Below are positions 1 through 10,658 of a stretch of 64,000 nt of DNA, one piece after another. How positions within the stretch are numbered: position 1 is the first letter of the stretch; every line of letters starts with the position of its first letter. Origin of the DNA: Hysterium pulicare CBS 123377 (Eukaryota; Ascomycota; Dothideomycetes; Hysteriales; Hysteriaceae). The position numbers and the translations under genes are program-made. The stretch spans positions 19,609 through 83,608 of the forward strand of contig AJFK01000108.1 in NCBI GenBank assembly GCA_000467715.1, written 5' to 3'. The notes beneath the pieces were generated by a model. That model searched no databases and was not told the origin of the DNA. It saw only the letters and a program-made list of their open reading frames with translations.

Positions 1-177
1 GAAGCAGGAGGAGGGATAGGGCGATCTGCGAAGGGTGGTCTAAGAATAGGGTTCTGTGTGTGAGCAGTAAGCAAGGGACAGGTAATGAGGAATAGAACAA
101 CATTGATGCGTTGAGGGTATTGCAAGCTTCGCGAGCGCCGCCTTCATCAATCGATGACATACCTTGTTCTCTTCCAT
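1..177 (-). CDS. possible 5' end of a gene leaving the left edge
   Basis: On the minus strand an ATG at 177 opens a 15-nt exon (177..163, MEENK). A strong GTATGT donor follows, and 109 nt later there is a pyrimidine-rich CACACAG acceptor. The exon after it (53..1) stays open to the window edge, reading NPILRPPFADRPIPPPAS in phase. Tiny first exons like this occur elsewhere in the window (peptide transporter, Sin1, twinfilin). I do not recognise the protein. The call rests only on splice signals and phase and could be chance. Confidence 0.25.
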
Positions 178-630
178 CTTTCTTCGGTCGGTTATGCAGA
201 CTGCAGCGACATGAAGATGTGAAAGAGAACAAGAGTACGTGGGTTCTGTTGTTGCACGAGGCAGGCAGCTGAGCAAAGGCTGAGGCTTGCTCAACCTTAG
301 TGGCCAACCTGTGCCAGCCAATAGTGTGGGCGCTAAGATCTTATGTGATCCAGTAATAATAAACCAGCAATAATTAACGAGGATACCGAGATGCCCACTC
401 GCTCTGCACCGGCAAATCTACTTTTAAATAAGAATATGGAGTAGAGAGAAGGGGGCGAAAGTTCATCATTCATGACGCAACGGTTCAAAGTCCGCATATT
501 TGATCTATACAGCATCAAGGAAATCCATACATGTGCTCCCTCGATACCAAATATCGATAGCGCATTCTTTTTCATACGCCCAAGTCCATGCAAAATTCCG
601 TAGCGCAATGCATCGCTACGAAAGGAAACC
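178..630. other. intergenic, no gene seen
   Basis: Open frames here are short and resemble nothing known. The stretch lies upstream of the possible edge gene and downstream of the amphiphysin-like gene that ends at 631, so it should hold that gene's 3' UTR and the edge gene's promoter. Confidence 0.5.
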
Positions 631-2170
631 CTACTTGCAGTAGTTGGCCGGAAAACTCCCCTTTTGCCCTCTCAGTTCTCCCTCCCACCAATCCTGAGAG
701 CTATTAGTCTTCTTCAAGACTTTGATTTTATCACCTTCCCGGAATGCTAAATCGCCCGGAGCCTGTGAATCGAAGTCGTACATGGCCGTAACATACTCGC
801 CTTGCCATGACCCAATCTTTTTCGGTGGGGGCGGCGGAGGCTTCTTCTTGCCTATTGCAGGATTTGGTGATAAAAGAGATGCAGAAGATGATGAAGGTAT
901 TCGCGGTCTGGCGAAGTAGTCATCATGACCATTGGTGCTAGTTGAAACGGAAGATGCTGTAGAAGTACGTCTTCCCCACGCATCATTGCTGGGATACGGA
1001 CTGAGGCCGGGAGAGGTCCCGCCTATCCTGGGTTTGGGAGAATTCAGTGAGTTGATTGATGGTTTGTTTGAAAGAGTTAGAGGAGGTCCTTCCTCTGTAG
1101 GCGGTAAACTATACCCAGGTCTTGGTGATGCTGCGTTGACGGTAGATACACTATTCTGGCTACTCGATCGCCGGCCTGGTATGACCTTGTTTCGAATTCC
1201 CAATCCGGTGAGAGTGCTGCCTTGATCAGGAAGTCTCATGGGCTGATGTATTGCCTTGCCTCTGGCTATGAGATCAATCCCGCTTTCCATTTCTTTGCGC
1301 AAGGACGTGAAGTCGGCATCCCACACTGGTATAACTTCCTCCAACTCTGGCGGTGGATTTGGGAATCCATGGTCGGTCGAGTATTGATGGAAAACAGTGT
1401 ACATATTCCCAAGCAGGTTGTTCTGGAGAACGATCTGATTCGCAAGGAGGTGAGGTAAAAGGGAGAATGTAGCAGCGTTGATTCTGGGGAGATGAGTCCG
1501 GAGGCCCTCGTCTGCTATTTCAAATTCGTAGGCGGAACGTTCAAGATCTGCCTCGTGCTTCGACAATGCAGTTCTCTCGCGTTCGGTCAACTGCATTTTC
1601 TTCCTTAAGGCGTCGACACGACTCTGATACCGTTCGTAGTCGAGCTGGGGATTACTGTCAGTGACACAAAGTCAATTGCTCGAGGAGAAATGCACCTTCT
1701 TGTCATCACGCTTCTTAATCGTTTTCTTCATAGGTTTCAACATATCTTGGGCCGACTTGGCCGGGACGATGAGCTTCAAATCAATATGCTTCAGATCCTC
1801 CATCATGTCCGTCTTCAGCTCCGAGAAGTGGGTATGTAGTGCTTCGACACGCTCCAACTTATCCTGAGGTGTATCTCTGGGAGTATGAGTACCGATTTCC
1901 GATCCCTTGCCACCTAATGGCTTGTATATTATATGGAATTCCGCAACTATGTCTAGCTGGTGGGTGAGGATCTCGACCCAAGCCTCTCGCCATGCTTTCG
2001 CAGCGTCTGCGATCTAGTGAAGTATTAGCGCAGATCAACACCAGAGGGAAGATACTTGCCTTGCCTAGCATCTGATCAGACTCCTCAAATTCGCGCAGCA
2101 TAGTAGCAATGTCATTCTCGTTGGGTGTCCGTTTGAGGAAGAGCCCAAACTTCCTCTGCACGCGCTGCAT
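631..2170 (-). CDS. N-BAR and SH3 domain protein, amphiphysin/Rvs167-like
   Basis: Three exons, complement(631..1644, 1696..2006, 2056..2170), give 479 aa. Residues 1 to about 230 are helical and charged, as in a BAR domain, which senses or shapes curved membranes. A Ser/Pro-rich linker follows, with a poly-Pro run near 410. A complete SH3 domain sits at about 425-479 (ALYDF-like AMYDFDS, WWEGEL, GSFPANY). By family knowledge such proteins act in endocytosis at cortical actin patches. The start at 2170 (MQRVQRKFG) was chosen because it begins the N-terminal amphipathic helix; an in-frame ATG lies further upstream at 2242. The product resembles the second amphiphysin-type family of filamentous fungi rather than canonical Rvs167. 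It is divergent from the ZGRF1-like gene across 509 bp. Confidence 0.85.
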
Positions 2171-2679
2171 CGTCGGAGATAGGGAGCAATGGGGCGCGAG
2201 AGAAGTCCGATGTAAGAATAAAGAAGTGAATGAAGGATTCAAAACTCAATGGCTGAGGAGTTGGAGAGGTCAAGCTGGCTGACGGTTGGAGGAGTGGAAA
2301 GCTTATGATGGTGTCCTTACCCGCAGGGATTGCGAAAGGCAGCAACCCCACGCCTCAAACACAGCCTCAGCCTGACCCCCAATGCTGATGTTAATTGGAG
2401 AAAGGATTTTGGGCCTGCACCAGCCTCGCGAATCCTCCTGTCGCTTCGTGTTTTGCATCGCTGATTCAAGAGGGGATGGTGATACGTGAACTGCGGGGGA
2501 AAGGCGTGAATTTGCCTGTCATCCATCCACGGGATCTCGCGTCGTTGCCTTCGCGTCCGAACCTCAACCCCTTCGACATTCACCCCACAAACTGCAATCT
2601 ACTCAACGACACTGGCAGTTTCTAATCCCATGTTCGCGCAATTACGCGCATTCCCTCTCATTGCATACAAGGTTATGAC
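2171..2679. promoter_or_regulatory. divergent intergenic region between BAR/SH3 and ZGRF1-like genes
   Basis: A 509-bp head-to-head spacer that must hold both promoters. An in-frame ATG at 2242 for the left gene falls inside it. No clear TATA box or operator was seen. The open frame at 2395..2625 shows no recognisable protein. Confidence 0.5.
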
Positions 2680-4728
2680 ATGACAGCTCCCGTACGCGGC
2701 ACACCAAGCCTATCGATACCTCCGTCCCAGAACACTGCACCAGTCTTCGAGTTTCGCTGTCTTTATACCCACGATGTTCGCAAGAAGTCCAAAAAGTGGC
2801 AAGATGGATTTCTACGCTTCCATACCTTTAATAAGAGGATCATGGTTTACGATGTTCCGCGAAATTTTATTGGAGACACCCATTGGAAGGATACCACAGA
2901 GCTGCAGGAGGGGGATGAGATAACATTGGATAAGGGCATTCTTGTTGAGGTGGCTGATACTGTTGGAACTACGGAGACAGACCTCACTCCAATATTCGAA
3001 AAAAAATCACCTAAAAGGCTTCCAGAGGCTCGACCAGGCGGACCAGCTCGACCAACTCCGAGGCCGTCACTACCCAAAGGCGTTGCTCGGAATTCTTCTC
3101 AACTACGGCATAAATCCCTGAACACTCTATTGGGAACACCAAAAGGTCCAATTGGAAAGGCTGTGCTGCCGTCGAGGTCGCCCTATGAGGCACGTAAGGG
3201 CAAGGAGAATGAATGGGAAATAGAAAGAGCATCGAAACGACAGAAAGTGGCCAGCCCACCTCTTCCGCAGCAGCGCTCGACAGATGCACCCAACCTTCCA
3301 AGGAGTCCACTACCTTTGTGGGCAGGAACCGTTGATTCTCAGGAGGGTGTAGCTTCGAATGCACGAGGTCAGAACTCAAAAGCTATCGAGCGAGAGATCA
3401 TCGACTTGGATTCTGAGCCAGATAATGTTTTCTCGGATGTAACGTTACCGGGCTCTCCCGTCAGGCTTGAACAACCGCAGCCACCGACTTTACCTAGTCG
3501 AAAGCTAGGAATTCAACGCAAAGCACGTCCAGCGCCTGTCATAAGACCACCAGAAACACCAAAGCAGCCACCTCGGTCATCACCTCCAGTCAGCACGACG
3601 AATCGACTGTCGAATGTTGACAAAGCCACGCGGCTAGAGCCTGAAGGAAAACATGTAGAGCGGCCTCCAAAATCACCCCCTCGTGATCCTCGAGCGAAAT
3701 CTCTGCGCCTTTCAAGTAATCGTGGTCGATCTACTCTTCTCTGCCAGACGATTCCTCTGCAGCGGCCGAAACCTTCCCACCAAGTAACCAAATTACCTAT
3801 CCCAGATCATGTTGAGCGTGATCCTGAAGAAGACACTCTCTTCGGCACATCTGAGCCAGAACTAGCAGGAAAGGGCGACGTGAGTCGACTAGCAGACACG
3901 CGTCAGAAGTCAGACTTCATCAAGCTCCCGCCGAAGCGGAAGGCTGATGAGGAATCCCACAAGATGAAAACGACATCACGCAAATCAAACCATAGAGATC
4001 GCTCTCCCAGCTCCTCATCTTCTTCTGCCTTCGAGGAAATGACCATGACCCACGGTTGTATGGACCATCGTCTCCTTATCGCAGAGCCAACCAAAACTTC
4101 AACTAGCAGAATACAAAGTCCCACGTCCGCAGCCATCCCCGAATCCAAGAGTGGCAGAGCAAGAGCTAAGCCAGAATCCCAGGGCTCGAAGCACGCCGCA
4201 TCTAAACAGCCACCTTTACCAGAAGCTCGCAAAACTAAGCCTCTGTTAACACCTAACTCTAAAGCATCTCTTCTTCCCCCAAAGCCCCCAAAGCCACCAA
4301 CAGCATTCGATCCCATCGAAGACGACACCATAACCATCCCAACCAACCCCTCCCCGACTCGCCCTTTCCGTCGCATTCGCTCCGAAAATGATGCACCCAT
4401 CCCATCTCAGTCCACCGACTGGGAGAAAAGGAATCTTCCGACCACGGAGGTAAAGTCGCGTACTACCTCCTCATCGGATTCGAACCAAAAACGGAAATTA
4501 CAGCGCTCAAAAAGCTTGAACATCATAACTAAACAGAGGCCCACAACTAGTGGTGCCAGACCGCTTTCCCCTCTTCCGCCGTCTCCACCTGCGGATAAAG
4601 ATGTTGGGCCTTGGAGTACGGAAGCTTGTGATCTCTTTGATTGGAGGCCGCCGGGGTGGAAGGAAGTGGGTGAGGATGGGGAGGAGGGAAATGAGGTGGG
4701 TGTGAATGGGTTATTTGTGGATAGCTAG
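2680..4728 (+). CDS. ZGRF1-like N-terminal domain protein (Mte1/Dbl2 type)
   Basis: A single exon of 682 aa. Residues about 22-105 match the ZGRF1-like N-terminal domain (DUF2439): FEFRCLYTHDVRKKSKKWQDG, then FLRFHTFNKRIMVYD. This domain is found in yeast Mte1, fission-yeast Dbl2 and human ZGRF1, which act with Mph1/FANCM-type helicases on recombination intermediates and telomeres. The remainder is a long disordered Pro/Ser/Lys-rich tail. A hydrophobic-acidic motif near the C-terminus (EACDLFDWRPPGW) looks like a conserved docking peptide. There is no helicase domain, as in the yeast proteins and unlike vertebrate ZGRF1. The nuclear role is inferred from the family. Confidence 0.8.
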   Translation: MTAPVRGTPSLSIPPSQNTAPVFEFRCLYTHDVRKKSKKWQDGFLRFHTFNKRIMVYDVPRNFIGDTHWKDTTELQEGDEITLDKGILVEVADTVGTTETDLTPIFEKKSPKRLPEARPGGPARPTPRPSLPKGVARNSSQLRHKSLNTLLGTPKGPIGKAVLPSRSPYEARKGKENEWEIERASKRQKVASPPLPQQRSTDAPNLPRSPLPLWAGTVDSQEGVASNARGQNSKAIEREIIDLDSEPDNVFSDVTLPGSPVRLEQPQPPTLPSRKLGIQRKARPAPVIRPPETPKQPPRSSPPVSTTNRLSNVDKATRLEPEGKHVERPPKSPPRDPRAKSLRLSSNRGRSTLLCQTIPLQRPKPSHQVTKLPIPDHVERDPEEDTLFGTSEPELAGKGDVSRLADTRQKSDFIKLPPKRKADEESHKMKTTSRKSNHRDRSPSSSSSSAFEEMTMTHGCMDHRLLIAEPTKTSTSRIQSPTSAAIPESKSGRARAKPESQGSKHAASKQPPLPEARKTKPLLTPNSKASLLPPKPPKPPTAFDPIEDDTITIPTNPSPTRPFRRIRSENDAPIPSQSTDWEKRNLPTTEVKSRTTSSSDSNQKRKLQRSKSLNIITKQRPTTSGARPLSPLPPSPPADKDVGPWSTEACDLFDWRPPGWKEVGEDGEEGNEVGVNGLFVDS

Positions 4729-5010
4729 GATAGTTCAACTAAAAGTCGAACCATCTCTCTCGTCAAGAATTCAAGAAGAGCTTTGCAGCCTCTTATACTT
4801 CGACAACATAACGTTTAGTTCGCGAATGAATGTTGAGTGGAATAGGAGCTTCAATACTCTTATTGGATTACTCATGGCGGAGTTTAGATTTATATCGTCA
4901 TGCGGAAATAAGCGGCTTTAACTCCAACTCCAAACTATTCAAGCATCTCCAACTTTCAACTTACAAGAAAACTATCCGACTTCCCTAAACCCCAATCGCC
5001 CACATAAAAG

Positions 5011-6149
5011 ATGGCCAGCAAACTACCAACCCGACCTCTAGGAAAAGATGGACCCCAAGTCACTGCATTGGGTACAGTTTCTCTTGTTTAACATACTTTG
5101 CGAGGTGAAAATGCTGACATCATAACCAGGATGGGGCTCAATGGGCCTGTCCATATTCTACGGTTCCAAACTTCCCGACTCCTCACGTCTGAAATTACTA
5201 GACTACATTTGCGCATCCGGAACGACATTCTGGGATTCTTCAGACGTCTACGGCGACAGCGAGGATCTCCTTGGCCAGTAAGAAGACCTTCAATCACAGC
5301 TCCCTCCTCTCCAGCTAACATATACAAAGATGGTTCAAGAAAAGCGGCAAAAGAAACGACATCTTCCTCGCCACGAAATTCGGGAACGTCCGAAAACCAG
5401 ATGGAACATCCACAGTCATCAACTCTCCCGAATACATCCGCTCAGCATGCGCCAAAAGCCTTAAACGTCTCGGCTTAGAAGATGGCGGCTGTATCGACCT
5501 ATACTACTGCCACCGCATCGATCCCGCACAGCCAATCGAGACAACAGTCGAAACCATGGCGTCCCTGAAAAAAGAAGGCAAGATCAAATACCTAGGTCTG
5601 AGCGAATGTTCCGCCTCGACGCTCCGTCGCGCATACAAAGTCCACCCCATCGCCGCCGTTCAAGTCGAGTATTCACCCTTCGCTCTCGACATCGAGAAAA
5701 ACGGGCTCCTGGTCGCATGTCGCGAGCTCGGCGTCGCGGTTATCGCGTACTCGCCTCTGAGTCGAGGGTTCCTGACCGGCACGCTCAAGAGCTACGATGA
5801 TTTGGAAGAGGGGGATCGCAGACGAGTCATGCCGCGGTTCTCGAAGGAGAATTTCCCGAAGAATCTGGAGCTTGTTGATACGATTACGCGATTGGCGGGG
5901 AAGAGAGGATGTACGGCTGGACAGTTGACGCTGGCTTGGGTTATGGCGCAGGGAGGGGATATTATTCCGATTCCGGGGACTACGAAGGTGAAGAATTTCG
6001 ATGAGAATTTGGAGAGCTTGGAGGTTGAGTTGACGGAGGAGGAGATTGGGGAGATTAGGAAGGCGGTGGAGGCGGCGGAGATTGCTGGGGATCGGTATCC
6101 GCAGAATATGCTTGCGAATTTGTATGCTGATACCGTGGCTCTGGAATAA
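5011..6149 (+). CDS. aldo/keto reductase
   Basis: Three exons (5011..5071, 5130..5277, 5330..6149) give 342 aa, the usual length. The catalytic tetrad of the NADPH-dependent aldo/keto reductases is present: Asp56 and Tyr61 in FWDSSDVYG, Lys86 in LATKFG and His131 in YYCHRID. The C-terminal cofactor-binding signature IIPIPGTTKVKNFDEN is intact. The sequence is closest in feel to the AKR13-like oxidoreductases common in fungi. It reduces aldehydes or ketones to alcohols; the substrate cannot be told. The gene lies 282 bp downstream of, and on the same strand as, the ZGRF1-like gene. Confidence 0.9.
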
Positions 6150-6488
6150 GTCGCGGTGAAGTACTCCTCCAGATCAGCGCACCCGGTGGGTTGCAGTAAC
6201 AGAGTTTAGATAGTGTATCTACGCAACATCCTACATATATACCACTGCCATTCATGATCACGATCAACGATCCACTCAACTTGTAGCGGGTATCCGTATT
6301 TAAGAACCAAAAAAAAAAAACAGGCTGAAGCATGCTAGAAGCGATCGAAAAGTCAAATATTCGTAAGGGTTGGACCCTTCCCATCACATCCAGCTCTCTT
6401 TTGATCTCCTCCAGAAGTCGTATCTTAAACTCATCCTAACTCCTCATACCCAACCTAATCAGCACCCAAATTCCAACCCCTTCCACAC
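6150..6488. other. convergent 3' intergenic region
   Basis: 339 bp between the stop codons of two converging genes. It contains an uninterrupted A-tract at about 6309-6320 and nothing else that I can name. Confidence 0.5.
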
Positions 6489-7106
6489 TCAGCCCCCACC
6501 CTCCTTCATACCCAAACCCCCAGAACCCAACTCCACAGGCCCCCGTCTACGCGCTTCCTCATCGCTCGACCTGCGACTCTCAGAGACCGGCTCCGCAGCC
6601 ATCTCCTTCGGTTCGCCAAACGCCGGTAATTCCACGGCGAAGGAGTGAGGGGGTTCGACGACGTGTCTACTTTTCTCGATCTCACGAGCCGGTGCAGTCA
6701 TACTGGCAGGCGGTCCTGCCGGCGGCGCATCCTCGGCGACCCAAACCCACTTCCCCCTCACGGCGATCTCGGTCGGCGTATGCGACTGCATCTGCTGTAT
6801 CTGCTGCGGTTCAGGAGAGGGGGCGGCTACGACGGGATTCGAGGACTGAGGTGAGTAAGGCGAGGTTGGGGATTCGTACTGGTATTTGATATCGGGGATT
6901 GGTGACTGAGTGGATTCCGAGTATTGAGGCGGGGGCAGGAAGGGATTTTGAGGATGGACGAGGTCGCTGACGGGGGTGTTTTCTAGTTGGCGTTGGGATT
7001 CTAGGAGGTGTTGGTCGTGGTTTGAGGAGTCGGCTGCTAGAGAGGCTTCTTTTGCTTCTTTGCGCTTTTTGTATTTTTTGTAGACGTATTTGCCGGTTAT
7101 GAACAT
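6489..7106 (-). CDS. conserved hypothetical, Pro/Ser-rich
   Basis: A single exon of 205 aa. The N-terminus MFITGKYVYKKYKKRKEAK is strongly basic and is followed by a low-complexity Pro/Gln/Ser/Glu-rich body with one ordered-looking segment (RGKWVWVAEDAPPAGPPAS, about residues 118-136). There is no signal peptide or membrane helix. The architecture of a short basic head and a disordered tail ending in a WVWV patch is familiar from small fungal proteins of unknown function. It is divergent from the Ost-alpha-like gene. Confidence 0.6.
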   Translation of the reverse strand: MFITGKYVYKKYKKRKEAKEASLAADSSNHDQHLLESQRQLENTPVSDLVHPQNPFLPPPQYSESTQSPIPDIKYQYESPTSPYSPQSSNPVVAAPSPEPQQIQQMQSHTPTEIAVRGKWVWVAEDAPPAGPPASMTAPAREIEKSRHVVEPPHSFAVELPAFGEPKEMAAEPVSESRRSSDEEARRRGPVELGSGGLGMKEGGG

Positions 7107-8276
7107 TTTTTTCTGTTTTGATGGAATTGAGCCAATTCTTCTCTACTCTATAGTAGGTAGTTGACTGTGTGGTAATTGGACAGATGGCCTTGTGAGTTTT
7201 GAAAGATGAAAAGGTGAATGATGAGTAACGAGTAAATGGAATGCTGGAGGAGAAAATGGGCGGGGTTGCCGAAGGATAACAGTACGAAACGAATGCACAC
7301 GCTTGTTGCAGCACTTGCTTGAAACAGTAAATGAGGCTTATGAGCACGGTGGCTGCAGCAAACTCTCCTGTCTATTGGTGTTTTATCTTAGGTAAAGGGT
7401 AGAGGGTGACGTTTACCTGCGTTACAACGGCGCTTCTACGGGCGTCACTCTTGCTGGGGAGAGGTAGTAGGGCTGATTGTTCAGCCAGCGATCGCAACAG
7501 CCATGCCTTTCGTAGTTAGGAGTGCGAAGCATGGCGAAGCACCGGCCAAGCAAAAGCTTGGGAAAGGCTTATTTTTGTCTCGGACGGGGCGTCTGATTGG
7601 ATACGCTGTGCATACTGTAAATGGTAAAGACGGGTGGGGATAAGCAGCGCAGCCCCCAAATTGTCTGCAGCATCACTAAGGCTGATCTTCATTTGCAACA
7701 GTCAAGACAACACGAGAGAGCAGGTCTTTGTTAGAAGGGGTTTGGGGCTGGAATGCATCTCGGTCGAGTAGAATGAGTGGCTATTTCTCGGACATGAATA
7801 TCGGAGAGGTGGATGCCATGTTGTTTGAAGGATGCAGCAAGTACGTCGAAATGCACGGACCGACCACCTCCAACACCCTCCTCTTCGCACCAGCATATCG
7901 GGATCCACATGGCTGCGGAACGGTCAGTGCTTGGGCTGCACCGAGTCGACACGGGAAACGACCGCGTCCACCGCCCCGATATTCCACCGTGCCATTGGCC
8001 AACCCACCCACTCCCATGCATCGCAGATCATGAAACGGACAACTCCAAGCGTATCATGGCTGCGCCTTCGCCCGGCGTGAGGCTGCGTTGAATGGGAATG
8101 CAGCTCGTCCCGGGTTCAGGGCAACTTCCAAGGCAATGGCTTTCGATACTTAAGCATCGAATCCATCCGCAGAATTGACCTTCATCATCATCATCATCAC
8201 TCAACCCACCATTCCACCACCTCTTCAGACATCTAATCCCATTCCGACTTTTCGAAGGCCTGAAGAGTTCATCACC
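7107..8276. promoter_or_regulatory. long divergent intergenic region
   Basis: 1.17 kb between two divergent starts. An ATC/TCA trinucleotide run at about 8181-8201 lies in the leader of the right-hand gene. Between 7728 and 8091 several frames on both strands stay open, but none gives a recognisable protein. Confidence 0.4.
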
Positions 8277-9757
8277 ATGGCCTCCTACTCAAACTTCAAC
8301 CCCCTCCACTCCCGCGCCCTCTTCGGATCCAAAGACTCCAATTTCACCTGTGCATACCCGCTCCCCGGCGAACATGGCGAAAAGCTACCCATCGGCATAA
8401 CTTTCAAATGGCTGATGAAGCTCATAACCCTAACGGCACTCGGTCTCACGACGGCCTCCGCACTCTTCCTAATCTGGAAACATCTGCACCGCTACACGAT
8501 GCCACGGGAGCAAAAACAAATCATTCGAATCATTTTCCTGCCTGTCTTCATGTGTATGATTTCGGTGCTTAGTATTTTCTTCTACGTCGATTCCATCTAT
8601 ATAAAGCCTCTTAGCGAGACCTACCAGGCGTTCTGTATCGCCGCTATTTTCTCGTTGTTTCTGGAATATGTGTGTCCGGATGCAGATCAGAGACCGAAGT
8701 ATTTCAACGATCTCCCAAATCTCGATAAGAAGAAGAATGTCATTCCGGGAGGAAGCTTGCTATGGTATAATGTAAGTCTATTCTACCGCCTCTCACCGCA
8801 TCAGAGGGCTAACCATCATTCCAGCGCACTTACGCTCTAGTCTTCCAATACCCCCTAACCAAAACCCTCGCCACAATCGTCGAAATAGCCACCCAAGCTG
8901 GCGGCGTCTTCTGCACCAATTCCCTCTCCCCGAAATACGCCCACATCTGGCTGATGCTCCTGGACATCTTCGTAATCGGCGGCGCCGTCAGCGCCGTCTT
9001 CCGCTTCTACGCCCGGCTGAAACCCGAATTCAACCCAAAACACCACGCCCTCTCCAAACTCGTCGCATTCAAGGGCATGGTCATCTTCCAATTCTTCCAG
9101 GAAATCCTGTTCGGGCTTTTCAACGGCAAGGTTTTCAAACCGGGCAAACAATACACCTACGACGACTTGTACTACGGTGTCCCGGCCATGTTGACGGCGC
9201 TCGAAGCCATGCTCTTCTGCTTCGCCTTCCACTTCGCGTACCGCAGCCGCGAATACCACGAGGAGCAGCGCGCAGGCGTGAAGCGCATGCCGCTCTGGAA
9301 AGCCGTCCTCGACGCCCTGAACCTCTCCGACATCGTCTTTGGCGTCTTCACCGCGATCAAGATCCTCGTGCTCAAGAGCTCGGATAAGGGCCGCGGCTTC
9401 AATTTCAACTGGCAAGGCGGGAACTTTGGAGGCCCGAAACGCCAGCGGACGAAGGAGTTGAACGATATGGCTTTTGAGCCGCTGAATCGGCCGGATCAGG
9501 ACGCTTATGGGAGGAGCCCGAGTCCGATGCCGCAGGCGCATCAGGGACAGCATTTTTATCGTGGCTCGTACGATGCGTCGGCGCCGCAGGAGTTGGGTGT
9601 GTCGCGTGGCTATGATGAGGAGGACGAGGTCAGGCGGCAGCAGGGGTTTCATGGATACGATGAGTATCGGGAAACGCTGTTAGCGGCTGATCACCAAGCA
9701 CGTTCACGAGATCCGTCGCCGGGTCGGCCGGCGCAGATGCCTAGGGATATAGTGTAA
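8277..9757 (+). CDS. Ost-alpha/TMEM184 family (DUF300) membrane protein
   Basis: Two exons (8277..8771, 8825..9757) give 475 aa. About seven membrane helices are visible: LITLTALGLTTASALFLIW, IIFLPVFMCMISVLSIFFY, AFCIAAIFSLFLEYV, LMLLDIFVIGGAVSAVF, MVIFQFFQEILFGLF, and others. A hydrophilic Gly/Arg-rich tail follows. This is the DUF300 family shared by the organic-solute transporter alpha subunit and TMEM184; in fungi the members sit in endomembranes and their cargo is unknown. The start is the ATG in ATCACCATGG at 8277; an in-frame upstream ATG (8175) would add an Ile repeat from a trinucleotide run and is less likely. Confidence 0.85.
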
Positions 9758-10658
9758 ATATTCCATGACACCAAAAGGTGCGGGGAGGTTGTGATGGGCA
9801 TTGAAGCGGAATGGAGCAGGAGAATTCGGCGGAAATAGATCTTCGGAGAAAGCGTTCTTTTTTCATGTTTTTATAGACGACGGTTTAGGGACTAGTCTTG
9901 GGTACCTCCGAAATAACGAGATTATTTCAAACCACTTACACAGACCACCACTTGTCCCCATTCAATAATGCGTTCAGATCCTAACAAGATTTGATCTCTT
10001 CTCATCTACCTACCCACCTATCTCGTTCAAAACGCATCTATGTTAGTTCCCCCTTGAACCCTTCCATCGCGCAACCACTTGCTTATTACACCATCCCCTT
10101 TCTCTCCTTTGCATCTCAGCGCTTTTCCTCGCCCGCAGTGAAAGCACTTCGAGATCCTTCCCAACCGCCCATCAACGGCTGCCCCACTAACGCACGGGGC
10201 TTACACGCTTTGCTTCGTGCATTTCTGTTCCTGGAAGGAATTTGCAGATAGGGAATTACGCATGCCTATAATCGAGCTGATACACTCACTTCTCGAGACC
10301 ATTCTTTAAGACCATTCCGGGATTTAGTAGTCTATGTGTAGCAACAAACCTCAACTGCAACGACGTAGCATGTTCTTCAAGTTGGTTCATCGTTCATTCG
10401 TAAATGACGGGAGTCAGTACTATTTAAGCTCAACGGAAGAAACCTATAATTTAGCCTTTTTTTCCAGTTCTCCTTTTACTAATCTCCATCTTACTAGTTG
10501 CCTTGGAATCTAAATACGCCAGCGCCCTACATGTCTACTTTCTAAAGTCCCAAAGGAAAGCTCGCTGATCAGTCCAGCCACATCGAAGTCCGCGTCCACA
10601 CATACCACCACATCCACCAATTCCCTATCTAGCTCATACTCCCCGACTCGCCTCTGTA
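9758..10658. other. convergent intergenic region, no gene seen
   Basis: 901 bp between converging stop codons. Pyrimidine-rich, with no frame giving a recognisable product. Confidence 0.5.

Noticed and set aside
8855-9652. 265-aa minus-strand open frame
   Set aside because: Antisense to the second exon of the Ost-alpha-like gene; its acidic low-complexity composition is a by-product of GC-rich codons.
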